Below, piece after piece: positions 24,440-31,942 of a stretch of DNA of 64,000 bases. The notes beneath the pieces were generated by a model. It searched no databases and was not told where the DNA came from. It worked only from the letters and a program-made list of their open reading frames with translations. The position numbers were made by a program, and so were the translations under genes. The first letter of the stretch is position 1. Each line of letters opens with the position of its first letter. Source of the DNA: Brevibacillus brevis NBRC 100599 (lineage in GTDB: Bacteria > Bacillota > Bacilli > Brevibacillales > Brevibacillaceae); the NCBI RefSeq assembly GCF_000010165.1, contig NC_012491.1, forward strand, positions 1,172,001 to 1,236,000. The letters are read 5' to 3'.

Positions 24440-24568
24440 TCACCTCATCTCAGAACCAATGTCTATTATAGTAGATTTTCTTACATCTACGCCAAGATTA
24501 CCACCAGTATAACTGATAATTCGCAATATCGTTTCTAAATGCTGGCGTCTTTTAGCGCGGTTCCCCAT
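24440..24568 (-). CDS. 42-aa small basic protein
   Basis: The ORF reads MGNRAKRRQHLETILRIISY with TGGNLGVDVRKSTIID following. The ATG at 24568 has GGGAGGGATGTGCCT upstream. An in-frame ATG at 24595 would add nine residues. Its TGA lies in the ribosome site of the downstream 57-aa gene. The sequence upstream is open in the same frame without a start, so it might be the tail of a decayed gene. Function unknown. Confidence 0.4.
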   Translation of the reverse strand: MGNRAKRRQHLETILRIISYTGGNLGVDVRKSTIIDIGSEMR

Positions 24569-24719
24569 AGGCACATCCCTCCCAGTTAAATCCATTAGCT
24601 GCGTCTCAATTAACTCCTGTTCTTTTTCAAAATTTGAAATCCGATCGCTTACAGTTTAGTTGAAGTTTAAATCACATTTTTGAAAGGAATAAGCAATTTA
24701 ACACAGTGTGTACGTTGTA

Positions 24720-25112
24720 TTATTGGTCTTCGCCAACATAACGATTTTCTCCAGACATGAATTTATTTAATGAGATCCACCATTTTAGGGAAATGGGCAT
24801 CAGAAAAGATTGAATTGAGCTTGAAATTTCACAACCTAGCAATGATTCCAGAAACCCAATTGTAGCTAATTCTTTAACATAGTCGTCACCGTTGATATGG
24901 AGCATTTCTAAAACCTCAAATATCATTGGGAACTCGGTTAACTTTTGCTGTTGGTAAAGCTCATCTACATGTTGGGCGAAATCTGAGACATCAATATACG
25001 GAAGATGCTCTTCGCTATCGTCGTAAGTTTCACTAACAAAATGGAGCCATCTTTCTTTATAGGATGGACAAGCAGATAAGAATAAGTCGATAACCTCATG
25101 TTTTTGTATCAT
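24720..25112 (-). CDS. DUF7674-like hypothetical protein
   Basis: About 130 residues, alpha-helical and acidic: MIQKHEVIDLFLSACPSYKERW, HLPYIDVSDFAQHVDELYQQ, TEFPMIFEVLEMLHINGDDYVKELATIGFLE. The pattern recalls DUF7674 proteins, which are often found as orphan immunity-like genes. The assignment is tentative. I chose ATG 25112 because GGAGTG lies nine bases upstream; the frame is open to 25154. Confidence 0.65.
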   Translation of the reverse strand: MIQKHEVIDLFLSACPSYKERWLHFVSETYDDSEEHLPYIDVSDFAQHVDELYQQQKLTEFPMIFEVLEMLHINGDDYVKELATIGFLESLLGCEISSSIQSFLMPISLKWWISLNKFMSGENRYVGEDQ

Positions 25113-25261
25113 TTCAAAGTTCACTCCATAAAAGGTATATCGAAATTTTATCACATGGAAAAATCGTTATTTAACACTTTAGTTACTGTGTACCCAGATA
25201 CTCAATGCTCATTATATAAAAAAGCCCATCCTATCTAAGGATGGACAAGGTTGAAGGAGAA

Positions 25262-25567
25262 TTATTCAAACACCGGACGCAAGAAACTTCGCTCGTAACT
25301 GATGATGCACTTTGTTTGCTCTGCGAGTGAGAAGGCAAGTTGGCAATCTACATCGACCAGTATTTTCTTTCGATAATCTTCATATTCTGCCAAACTAGGA
25401 AAACTAAATAAGGCATAAGCAATATTATTAGCACCTTCATGAGGAAGGAAATAGCCATGATGATGTCCGCCAAACTTGTTGACAAGAGGTATCCACATCT
25501 TTGCATATTCTTCAAAAACACTTACCTGATATGGATCAATAACATATTTCAAGTAACAAGTGACCAT
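25262..25567 (-). CDS. NIPSNAP family protein
   Basis: A 101-residue ferredoxin-like alpha/beta barrel protein of the NIPSNAP family: MVTCYLKYVIDPYQVSVFEEYAKMW, NKFGGHHHGYFLPHEG, ALFSFPSLAEYEDYRKK. Members are dimeric and of unclear function. The minus-strand ATG follows AGGGAGTGGAAAA. The gene stands alone, with AT-rich spacers on both sides. Confidence 0.85.
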   Translation of the reverse strand: MVTCYLKYVIDPYQVSVFEEYAKMWIPLVNKFGGHHHGYFLPHEGANNIAYALFSFPSLAEYEDYRKKILVDVDCQLAFSLAEQTKCIISYERSFLRPVFE

Positions 25568-25669
25568 TTTTCCACTCCCTAAGGGTTTTTCCTAAATCTT
25601 ACTGTACATCAGCATTAGGAACAAGACGGGATATGGTTCTACACAATGTGTATTAAAAAAAGACTTTTA

Positions 25670-25924
25670 CTAAAAGTCTCGTGGATTCGAATCACATTCT
25701 ATTTTTAAAGGCTTAAACCAATTTTTCAGGAATGTTCGTGTATCTGAGATTGTTGTAGCAACATCGCCTTTTTGAATATCGATGTATAGGCTAAAGCCTC
25801 CATCAGATTTAGACTCAATTGGAATCAAGTCTATGAATTCGTTAAATTCTTTAACTACTTCGGTGACCCTATCCATTTGTGGTTTGGTTACATCGCTTAC
25901 TATCATCAAAAATTGTCTCTTCAA
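25670..25924 (-). CDS. Hypothetical protein, 84 aa
   Basis: A small soluble protein beginning MKRQFLMIVSDVTKPQMDRV, then FSLYIDIQKGDVATTISDTRTFLKNWFKPLKIE. The alternating beta-alpha-beta pattern suggests a ferredoxin-like fold. No family recognised. The ribosome site is weak (GGGGTGTATTATTGAAGAG before the ATG). It is the last gene before the prophage relics. Confidence 0.55.
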   Translation of the reverse strand: MKRQFLMIVSDVTKPQMDRVTEVVKEFNEFIDLIPIESKSDGGFSLYIDIQKGDVATTISDTRTFLKNWFKPLKIECDSNPRDF

Positions 25925-26083
25925 TAATACACCCCATAGTTTTTAGTTGTAATTCATTATAACACACAGGGAGTATCAGGGGGAAAAGGCCAGCAGGCAG
26001 CTTGTTGACCAGAGTTGAAACGAAAGAGATAGGTGTCGATGGGTTTATCAAAATAGTTATTTAGAGAAACAGAGGGGCATTAG

Positions 26084-26251
26084 ATGAGCGGTAGACACAA
26101 ATTTGAGTGCGAGGATTGCCAAGTGGTCGTAATACTGCGAGGAACTACAATACATGCATCGTTGGTGGTTTTAGAATGCCCTGATTGCGGAGAGGATTTG
26201 AGCTGGAAAGGACAGGAGGTGCAGCCAAATGACCGAGTAGCAGATCATTGA
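26084..26251 (+). CDS. Small zinc-ribbon protein (55 aa), phage-type
   Basis: The ORF encodes MSGRHKFECEDCQVVVILRG followed by LVVLECPDCGEDLSWKGQ, with two CxxC knuckles forming a zinc ribbon. AGAGGGGCATTAG precedes the ATG at 26084. It overlaps the next gene start at 26229. Small zinc ribbons of this kind are common among phage early genes. It marks the left part of the prophage relic. Confidence 0.65.
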   Translation: MSGRHKFECEDCQVVVILRGTTIHASLVVLECPDCGEDLSWKGQEVQPNDRVADH

Positions 26252-26576
26252 AACGCTGGCAACGAAGGTTATGGGATGGGAAAAGCATGAAGTAGAGCTT
26301 GACCTAACCGATGGAGGGAAGCAGAAGTTCTTCGACTCTTGGCGGAAGAATGGAATAGAGGTTGCAACTCACTGGTGCCCACTCCACAACATAGCCGATG
26401 CGTGGATGATAGCAGAAAATCTCTACATCGGGGTGCTTCCACAGTCTCCAGGAGCTCCAGAGGATATGAGGTTCCTTGCGGTATTTGAAACTCATCCATA
26501 TGACAGAAATATCGAAATTTATGCAAAGACAGCACAAGAAGCGATATGCAAGGCAGCTCTTGAGGCAGTCGCTTAA
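26229..26576 (+). pseudogene. Phage ABA-sandwich domain gene with nonsense codon 4
   Basis: An ideal ribosome site (ACAGGAGGTGCAGCCAA) precedes ATG 26229, whose frame reads M-T-E-stop-QIIETLATKVMGWEKHE. The TAG at 26238-26240 interrupts what is otherwise a typical phage ABA-sandwich protein (WCPLHNIADAWMIAE; ETHPYDRNIEIYAKTAQEAICKAALEA). A shortened product could start at ATG 26271 (101 residues), but that codon has no good ribosome site. Most likely a point-mutated prophage gene. Confidence 0.75.
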
Positions 26577-26607
26577 CAAATCGGTAATTATGTAATACTC
26601 CCACACC

Positions 26608-26889
26608 TTAATAAAGGGTAGGAGTCGGGTAACATACAACGGCATCGATAAATCTTGGATCAATACCATAAAACATCCAGGACCTGCCGTTCCACCGATA
26701 GCCCGTAACCCCGTTGTACTCAACGGTAGTTGGATAAAACCAAAATTGTTCTCCATTTACGAGCCAAACATAAGTGTTTTCGTACACACAATCGACAAGA
26801 TAGGTAGATGGTTGCGGAGGGACGTAAGTTGGCCTGGGAGGGATGAAGCTTGGGGGTGGAGATGTTGGAGCCTGAGCAGGATACACCAT
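26608..26889 (-). CDS. Pro-rich N-terminus / aromatic C-terminus hypothetical protein (possible spore-surface protein)
   Basis: Ninety-three residues: a Pro-rich leader (APTSPPPSFIPPRPTYVPP) then a compact domain YLVDCVYENTYVWLVNGEQF, FWFYPTTVEYNGVTGYRWNG, FIDAVVCYP, which resembles short Bacillales proteins of unknown role often annotated as transporter or spore-coat-like. The ATG at 26889 has AAGGAGTG eight bases upstream; the frame is open to 26937. It lies in reverse orientation to the surrounding phage relics and looks intact. Confidence 0.6.
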   Translation of the reverse strand: MVYPAQAPTSPPPSFIPPRPTYVPPQPSTYLVDCVYENTYVWLVNGEQFWFYPTTVEYNGVTGYRWNGRSWMFYGIDPRFIDAVVCYPTPTLY

Positions 26890-27134
26890 TCGCTTTCCAC
26901 TCCTTCCTAATCTAATCAGCATAATATTCCTGGTCATTTCGAGGAGTGCAGAGTGTTTCTAAAAACAATATTCGAATCGCAAATATTGGTAAGTCAATTC
27001 TTAATAGTGTGGATACAACCCACACGATTTGTTAAATAGGAGCGATACCTTTGTGCTACTTGATGTAATGCAACATAGTCATTTGCAAATAAAAAAGAAG
27101 TGTCCCAAAGGACACCCTAATTGAACAGCATTAT

Positions 27135-27470
27135 TTATGCTCTTGAAAGTGCATAGATTTCAACCAAAAAGTTTTCTTGTGCACCCTTGGGACTCCCAAT
27201 GTAAAGAGAGCGAGTAGAAACAACATCTGTGATTTTCTCGCTAACTACTCCAGTAAGATGAGTAGGATCATTGCCTCCACTAACATCTTGACTGACAGAA
27301 AAACTAATTTGATTAGGATTAGAAACTCCACTTATTACCCATTGAAAATTAACTGTGTCTGGCGGAAGGACTTCTGTACCAATATTTGAGCTAGAACGAT
27401 GCGATTGACCAGGCAATGGGGAAGGAGCGGAATAAATAGCGCCGATAAACGTCGACTTAAGTGCACTCAT
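27135..27470 (-). CDS. Hypothetical protein, 111 aa, beta-rich
   Basis: From the ATG at 27470 (GAGAGGGTG upstream) it reads MSALKSTFIGAIYSAPSPLP and then a beta-strand-rich region with VNFQWVISGVSNPNQISFSV and YIGSPKGAQENFLVEIYALS. The frame is open to 27551, but the upstream part has no ribosome site. It has no signal peptide and no recognised family. The pattern of S/N/G-rich strands would suit a small structural or spore-surface protein. Orientation is opposite to the phage relics. Confidence 0.5.
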   Translation of the reverse strand: MSALKSTFIGAIYSAPSPLPGQSHRSSSNIGTEVLPPDTVNFQWVISGVSNPNQISFSVSQDVSGGNDPTHLTGVVSEKITDVVSTRSLYIGSPKGAQENFLVEIYALSRA

Positions 27471-27500
27471 GAAAAAACACCCTCTCAGGAAAGTAACTAC

Positions 27501-28141
27501 ATGAAGAATGTGTTTCAAGAAAATGGTAAATATGCAATCGATTATAGCCAACTTACGGGGGCGCGCGTTTTACAAAACATTACGTTTGCACCCAGGGAGG
27601 GGAACAGGATAGATGGGTTGTGCTGCCCAACGTGTGGGTGTTAGAAACTAGCTCATTACCTTGGTGGCGTATATGAATGCAAACTATGCGGGCGGAATGT
27701 GGACCAGTTCGAATTAATACCAACCGAGCAGTTCTTGGAACAGGATATGTCGGTGGAGCAACTCAAGGGTTTAATCGATATCAAACTGGATATGATGCTG
27801 CTCTTTCCGGAAGACAAGGCAGCGCAGAGCCTTTCCGTAGCGTACTGGAGAAACACGGGTATACGGCAGACAACTTACCGACGGGGGCAGTGATTGCTGT
27901 CGCAAACATCACTGAATGTTGGTCTGTCGGAGAGAATCATCAGGGCGGCATGCCAGTGCTCTTTAACGGGGATGAAGGACAAATGAAACGGATTTGTCTT
28001 CAAGAGGATTCCTTCGGATGGTTTGAACACGGACGGTTTGTATGGGAAATGACGGATGTGAAGCCGTTTGATCCGGTGCCAGCAAAAGGGCAGCAGGGAC
28101 TTTGGAATTGGGGAGGGGAACGGGATGCAAGCAGGACGTGA
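27501..28141 (+). pseudogene. Decayed phage genes: zinc-ribbon protein fused by deletion to an ASCH-like domain
   Basis: From ATG 27501 the frame reads MKNVFQENGKYAIDYSQLTG and reaches CCPTCGC-stop at 27642-27644. The same frame continues KLAHYLGGVYECKLCGRNVD, supplying the second CxxC knuckle, so a nonsense codon splits one zinc-ribbon protein. At about 27800-27830 the coding signal shifts to another frame, which carries the end of an ASCH-like phage protein (PTGAVIAVANITECWSV, GRFVWEMTDVKPFDPV, KGQQGLWNW). The ASCH N-terminus is missing, so a deletion has joined two genes. Confidence 0.65.
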
Positions 28142-28438
28142 GTTGGATGCCTTGGTTGCGGGAGCGCTAAAAGGATGGGAGCCCGGATTCATCGGCATTT
28201 GAAAGAAAACGATGGATGGATACTTATTCCTCAATATTCTACCGATTGGAGACGAATGGGTGAATTGGTGTAAGAAGCAAGGAAACAAGATATCTACCTC
28301 GATATTTTACCAAATGAGACATGCTACATCAGTGAGGCAAAGACAATGTCAAACGCCACAATCGGAAAAGCAATAAAGAGTGAAGCGCCTCATGCAGCAT
28401 GCTTGGCATTCCTTGAGTCGAAGGGAATCGCTATTTAA
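28125..28438 (+). pseudogene. Second phage ABA-sandwich gene, frameshifted
   Basis: ATG 28125 opens MQAGRELDALVAGALKGWEP and stops soon after. Later frames carry YSTDWRRMGELV and the typical C-terminus EAPHAACLAFLESKGIAI ending at 28438. At least two frame changes are needed to rebuild a phage ABA-sandwich protein. The start overlaps the ASCH relic by 17 bases as in intact phage operons. Confidence 0.65.
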
Positions 28439-28538
28439 CAAAAGAGAAATTGTGATTTTGTCCATGTAAACTTGTACCTTTCTCTCTTATAGGAGTTTGA
28501 ATAAAGTATACAAACTTTCGAAAAAGGGGGAGTGAGCG

Positions 28539-29261
28539 ATGAGAAAAAATAAAAACAGCATTCGGGGCGGAGTTTCCGTTATAACTTGCACTAACCGACC
28601 ACGTTTTTTTAATAACATCATCGCTAATTATAAGACCCAGTTGTTTCGGGTAAAAGAGTTGGTAATTGTGATAAATAAAGATAGCATGAGCTTGGCAAAA
28701 TACCGCAAAAAAGTGCGGGGCTATAAAAATATTTCTGTCTTCAAAGTTCCAGAAAGGGTCTCTTTGGGCAGATGCTTAAATTATGCGATCAGCAAAACGA
28801 AATATCAATTTATCGCAAAGTTCGATGATGATGATTACTACTCACCACATTATTTAAAGCAGCAAATGAATGATCTTCATCGTACAGGAGCTGACATTGT
28901 TGGAAAGCGGGCATTTATGACTTATCTCCAATCAAGGAAGCAATTAATTTTACGTTTCCCTAGACAGCACAATAGGTTCGTAAGGGCGCTCGCAGGGGGA
29001 ACTTTATTATTTAGAAAACGTGTATGTAGCCGCGTACGTTTTGCTAACATTTCGCTTGGGGAAGATGGAAAATTTATAAGGGCCTGTCTAGCAAGAGGCT
29101 ATAAACTTTACGCTTCTGCTCCCCGTAATTACATTGCAGTTCGTAGAACGAACAAAAAGAGTCACACATGGAAAGCCTCAGACAGTTATGTAAAGTCGGG
29201 AAGTCGGATTCTGGCAAAGTCGATTCATTTGCGTAAACTCGCTTCTCGAAAATTGATCTAA
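28539..29261 (+). CDS. Glycosyltransferase family 2-like protein
   Basis: A 240-residue GT-A fold enzyme: GGVSVITCTNRPRFFNNI at the N-terminus, KELVIVINKDSM, VSLGRCLNYAISKTKYQFIAKFDDDDYY with the DxD metal/nucleotide-sugar motif near residue 105, and a C-terminal GEDGKFIRACLARGYKLYAS acceptor region. Related to CgeD-like spore-surface and other small glycosyltransferases. AAAAAGGGGGAGTGAGCG precedes the ATG. It is very basic and AT-rich compared with the core genome, and lies intact among prophage relics, so it was probably carried in as cargo. Confidence 0.82.
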   Translation: MRKNKNSIRGGVSVITCTNRPRFFNNIIANYKTQLFRVKELVIVINKDSMSLAKYRKKVRGYKNISVFKVPERVSLGRCLNYAISKTKYQFIAKFDDDDYYSPHYLKQQMNDLHRTGADIVGKRAFMTYLQSRKQLILRFPRQHNRFVRALAGGTLLFRKRVCSRVRFANISLGEDGKFIRACLARGYKLYASAPRNYIAVRRTNKKSHTWKASDSYVKSGSRILAKSIHLRKLASRKLI

Positions 29262-29400
29262 CGTGAAGCGGATGAACAAGAATTGGAATGTAACATAATA
29301 TTTTGGGAGTACAAAAAAATAAGCCCCCAAACAGGGAGCCCTAATAATTTCCTTCGTCAAGAAAATTATAACATGGGCTACCGCGAGGGGGAATCTGGAA

Positions 29401-29793
29401 ATGAGCGCACAGGTACAAGAACAACTGTCATTTCTGCAACCAGTGAATGAGACAGAAGTCAGAAAGGCCGTTGTGAAAGAACTGAAAGAGTATAAAACCC
29501 TCCGTGTTGCTCTACAGAATAGGCAGGAACTAAGAGAGAAGGGCATAGGTCAACTGTTCCCAAGGCTACAGCCAACAGAGACAATAAACGAGCTGAAGGC
29601 CAACCAGATTGATCGAGCATTGCAATACTCGCTAGACGAGATCGAGCGTCGGATTGTCGAAGAGAAGTATCTCAGCACTTCACGCGTAAAAGACATCAAT
29701 GTATACCTTGATTTAGGGTTAACAAAAGACCAATACTACACAAAAAAGAAAGATGCAATCAGGCAAATTGCTACGGCACTCGGGATGATCTGA
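29401..29793 (+). CDS. ArpU-type phage late transcriptional regulator
   Basis: A 130-residue protein resembling ArpU/RinA-like regulators of phage late genes: KAVVKELKEYKTLRVALQNR, then ALQYSLDEIERRIVEEKYLS and the sigma-region-4-like INVYLDLGLTKDQYYTKKKDAIRQIATALGMI. GCGAGGGGGAATCTGGAA precedes the ATG. It is one of the few apparently intact phage genes in the island. A terminator at 29775-29805 overlaps its end. Confidence 0.8.
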   Translation: MSAQVQEQLSFLQPVNETEVRKAVVKELKEYKTLRVALQNRQELREKGIGQLFPRLQPTETINELKANQIDRALQYSLDEIERRIVEEKYLSTSRVKDINVYLDLGLTKDQYYTKKKDAIRQIATALGMI

Positions 29794-29805
29794 GTGCCCT
29801 TTTTT
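29775..29805 (+). terminator. Terminator at the end of the ArpU-type gene
   Basis: GGCACTC and GAGTGCC form a 7-bp stem with a 10-base loop, then CTTTTTT. The stem includes the last codons and stop of the gene. Confidence 0.75.
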
Positions 29806-29849
29806 GTGCGGAAAAGCCCAATAAAATCGCGATTTACTCTGCTGGGATT

Positions 29850-29909
29850 TACCGGACAGGGGATTACATGCGAGACCTACGGCTTCGGCTTCTCGTCCCT
29901 TGTCCGGTA
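29850..29909. repeat. Long imperfect hairpin in the prophage relic
   Basis: TACCGGACAGGGGA (29850-29863) pairs with TCCCTTGTCCGGTA (29896-29909) with one wobble. Inside, CGAGA pairs with TCTCG over a GC-rich loop. It directly abuts the first direct repeat at 29907. Confidence 0.65.
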
Positions 29910-29953
29910 TCTCTCATATTCGAATAAGCCGATCCTATCTCAATTGTGCAGAA
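29907..29953 (+). repeat. Direct repeat copy 1
   Basis: About 47 bp with roughly 80% identity to 30721-30766; shared blocks include GTATC-CTCATA, GCCGATCCT and TCTCAA-TGT-CAGAA. The two copies bracket the gene for a small secreted protein. Confidence 0.65.
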
Positions 29954-30176
29954 GCGTAGCATTGGCTATAATTCGGAATGATTTAAATAATACAGTTGTA
30001 TTGTTTTTTGGCGCGTGCTATGATGTCTTTAAAAATGTAAAGAGGTGGAAAATATGGATTATTTTAATTTCTAACTCGTTTCGTACATACCACGTTAGTC
30101 GACGAAACAATTCAGTAGATAAGAAATTTGAAAAAGGCATGTTCGAAAAAATTAAGTGGAAATAGGAGTGTGGATT

Positions 30177-30623
30177 ATGATTAAAAAATTTATGACTTTG
30201 GGTGCAGTTGTTTCTGTATTAACTTTCGGTTCGCAAGCCGCTTTTGCCAGTGATGGGTGGGCGGATTCAAAAGAAACTGCTCATGCTATCAACGATGGTG
30301 GTAGTTTCTTTCAAACAATCTCGGATAGTACAGATGTTGATTGGTATGTTTATAGAAATAACTCAGACAAATCGAATTGGGTATTCGAACTTCAATCCCC
30401 TGCTGGTATTAACTATGACTATGACTGGATAGCTTTTGGACCTAATGGCGAGTATATAATGTCTGGTACTGCTGGTGATTTAGGGCCTGGCCAAATTGAC
30501 GCTGCATCGGCAGGTGGCATAGGATTTGGTAAGGGAGTGACAGTATACTTTAAGGTTCGTGGACATTCCTCCCAAGATTTTGATTCGAGGCATGCTTACG
30601 CTGTTTACTTATCGGCTTGGTAA
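30177..30623 (+). CDS. Small secreted protein, pre-peptidase-like beta domain
   Basis: A 148-residue protein with a clear signal peptide (MIKKFMTLGAVVSVLTFGSQ, cleavage after AAFA). The mature part has the features of pre-peptidase C-terminal/beta-jelly-roll domains: FFQTISDSTDVDWYVYRNN, WVFELQSP, VTVYFKVRGHSSQDFDSRHAYAVYL. AGGAGTGTGGATT precedes ATG 30177; the frame is open to 30156. A terminator follows at 30644-30668. The gene is intact, AT-rich and bracketed by imperfect direct repeats, so it is probably acquired cargo. Confidence 0.78.
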   Translation: MIKKFMTLGAVVSVLTFGSQAAFASDGWADSKETAHAINDGGSFFQTISDSTDVDWYVYRNNSDKSNWVFELQSPAGINYDYDWIAFGPNGEYIMSGTAGDLGPGQIDAASAGGIGFGKGVTVYFKVRGHSSQDFDSRHAYAVYLSAW

Positions 30624-30643
30624 TTGAGAGGAAAGTATTAATG

Positions 30644-30668
30644 AAAAGCACCCTAGTGGTGCTTTTTT
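30644..30668 (+). terminator. Terminator after the small secreted protein gene
   Basis: AAAAGCACC and GGTGCTTTT form a 9-bp stem with a short loop, followed by TT. Confidence 0.85.
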
Positions 30669-30720
30669 CTGTTCCAATCAAATTTAATAGGGGACTATTT
30701 CGGTCTTTGCCCATTGCTCT

Positions 30721-30766
30721 GTATCGCTCATAACCGATACGCCGATCCTGTCTCAAGTGTACAGAA
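30721..30766 (+). repeat. Direct repeat copy 2
   Basis: Partner of 29907-29953. The copy lies 98 bases after the stop of the secreted-protein gene. Confidence 0.65.
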
Positions 30767-30913
30767 TTACCTGCTGCACCGCCTCCTATAGCCTGTGACC
30801 GCAGTTAGGCGTAAGGATTGGCTCGCGCCGGATGCCCCTGCCGAAAGAGTGGGGCTTTTGATATAGACAAGCTCCTGCCATTACCTCAGAATGGAAGTAT
30901 AGGGGGTGATATT

Positions 30914-31033
30914 TTGCCAGAAATGTATCTAGGAATTTCGATACCTGATATTGTCGTTAGTTCGAAAACTATTCTTCCAAGTATCGCAGGGGTTCTTGTC
31001 ACAGTGATACTAATAAGAAATAATTTAAATTAA
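30914..31033 (+). CDS. Small membrane protein (39 aa)
   Basis: A TTG start at 30914 with AGGGGGTGATATT upstream encodes MPEMYLGISIPDIVVSSKTI and then a hydrophobic tail (LPSIAGVLVTVILIRNNLN). One membrane segment. The frame could extend to 30818, but without a ribosome site. A terminator follows at 31032-31054. Function unknown; it may be a leftover of the prophage lysis or cargo region. Confidence 0.45.
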   Translation: MPEMYLGISIPDIVVSSKTILPSIAGVLVTVILIRNNLN

Positions 31034-31054
31034 GCACCCACGCGGTGCTTTTTT
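31032..31054 (+). terminator. Terminator after the 39-aa gene
   Basis: AAGCACC and GGTGCTT form a 7-bp stem with loop CACGC, followed by TTTT. Confidence 0.8.
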
Positions 31055-31075
31055 CATGGAGGTGGGTGAAATGTA

Positions 31076-31548
31076 GTGCGCCAGTATGTCGACTCAGCGA
31101 CAGGAGAAATATACTACACCGAGGAAGTACTGCTCCGGTCGGACGAGACGTAAAGGTTTTTCGTCCTGTAGGCCACAGCACAAAATTCGTGAAGATCGTA
31201 CCTTATGCCAGCAAGGGAACTAATCTCCTGCAAGGCGACAATGAGCGCGGACAAAAGGGGACGCCGCTTACCGTCAAAGACCTTACCCGCATTGTCTCTA
31301 AAATCAATCCAGCCTCTTATAATCCGCGAATAGATTTGCAGCCGGGCGACATCGAATACGAGAAGCTGAAACGATCCATTCAAGAGTTTGGATACGTCGA
31401 GCCACTAATTTGGAATGAGCAAATAGGTAATCTCGTCGGCGGACATCAGCGTTTTAAAATTCTTGTAGAACAAGGAACTACTGAAATAGAGGTTTCTATT
31501 GTGTCCTTGGATGAAATCCAAGAGAAGGCGCTCAATATCGCAGCCTAA
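31076..31548 (+). pseudogene. Phage gene remnants ending in a truncated ParB-like nuclease domain
   Basis: GTG 31076 (GGAGGTGGGTGAAAT upstream) begins MRQYVDSATGEIYYTEEVLL and stops at 31153. Another frame then continues VKVFRPVGHSTKFVKIVPYA. From about 31260 the open frame carries a ParB/sulfiredoxin-like N-terminal domain (VSKINPASYNPRIDLQPG, EFGYVEPLIWNEQIGNLVGG, HQRFKILVEQG) that ends abruptly after EKALNIAA. A full protein would continue about 100 residues. Frameshift plus deletion have merged at least two phage genes. Confidence 0.7.
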
Positions 31549-31551
31549 TGG

Positions 31552-31816
31552 GTAGTGGTCGCGGAGAACGTTAGGGGAATGATCATTGGATTAGCGAAAG
31601 GTTATGTGTCTTTGGTAGCCAAGCGGTTCCGTGAAATGGGGGATGAAACTCAATTATTTTGACTAACTTCAGCAACAATGGGTGTGCCTCAGAAGAGAGC
31701 GCATCTTTTTTATTGCTCGGAGAAATGACTTGGAGCTTTCTGATCTGGCACTTGAATTCCAAAGAACGACCGACTCTCTACAAGGAGATACGATCAGGAA
31801 GAGGAAGACCGCTTGA
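31552..31816 (+). pseudogene. Remnant of a phage DNA (cytosine-5) methyltransferase
   Basis: The frame at 31552 carries VVVAENVRGMIIGLAKGYVS, i.e. motif IV (ENV) of C5-methyltransferases, then FREMGDETQLF, an in-frame TGA, and LTSATMGVPQKR. After a one-base frame change it continues ERIFFIARRNDLELSDL (motif VIII region). The N-terminus with the PCQ loop and the target-recognition region are gone. It is directly fused to the ParB relic. Confidence 0.75.
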
Positions 31817-31942
31817 ACCAAATACCAGGACGTCAAAACGCGCCATATGAAGAACGACATCTTTTCTAAAAGGTGGCGTCTTTTGGCTGTTTCCCCCATA
31901 TACATAAAGTAGACCGACGGCAAAAGGGGGAGGCGAAACGAT

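Noticed and set aside
24440..26083. CRISPR array or defence island in the small-gene region
   Set aside because: No regularly spaced repeats, no cas genes and no recognised restriction or abortive-infection genes were found; only orphan small genes.
29794..30165. 123-codon plus-strand ORF after the ArpU-type gene
   Set aside because: It begins within the terminator, crosses the long hairpin and direct repeat, and has no ribosome site or domain; judged non-coding.
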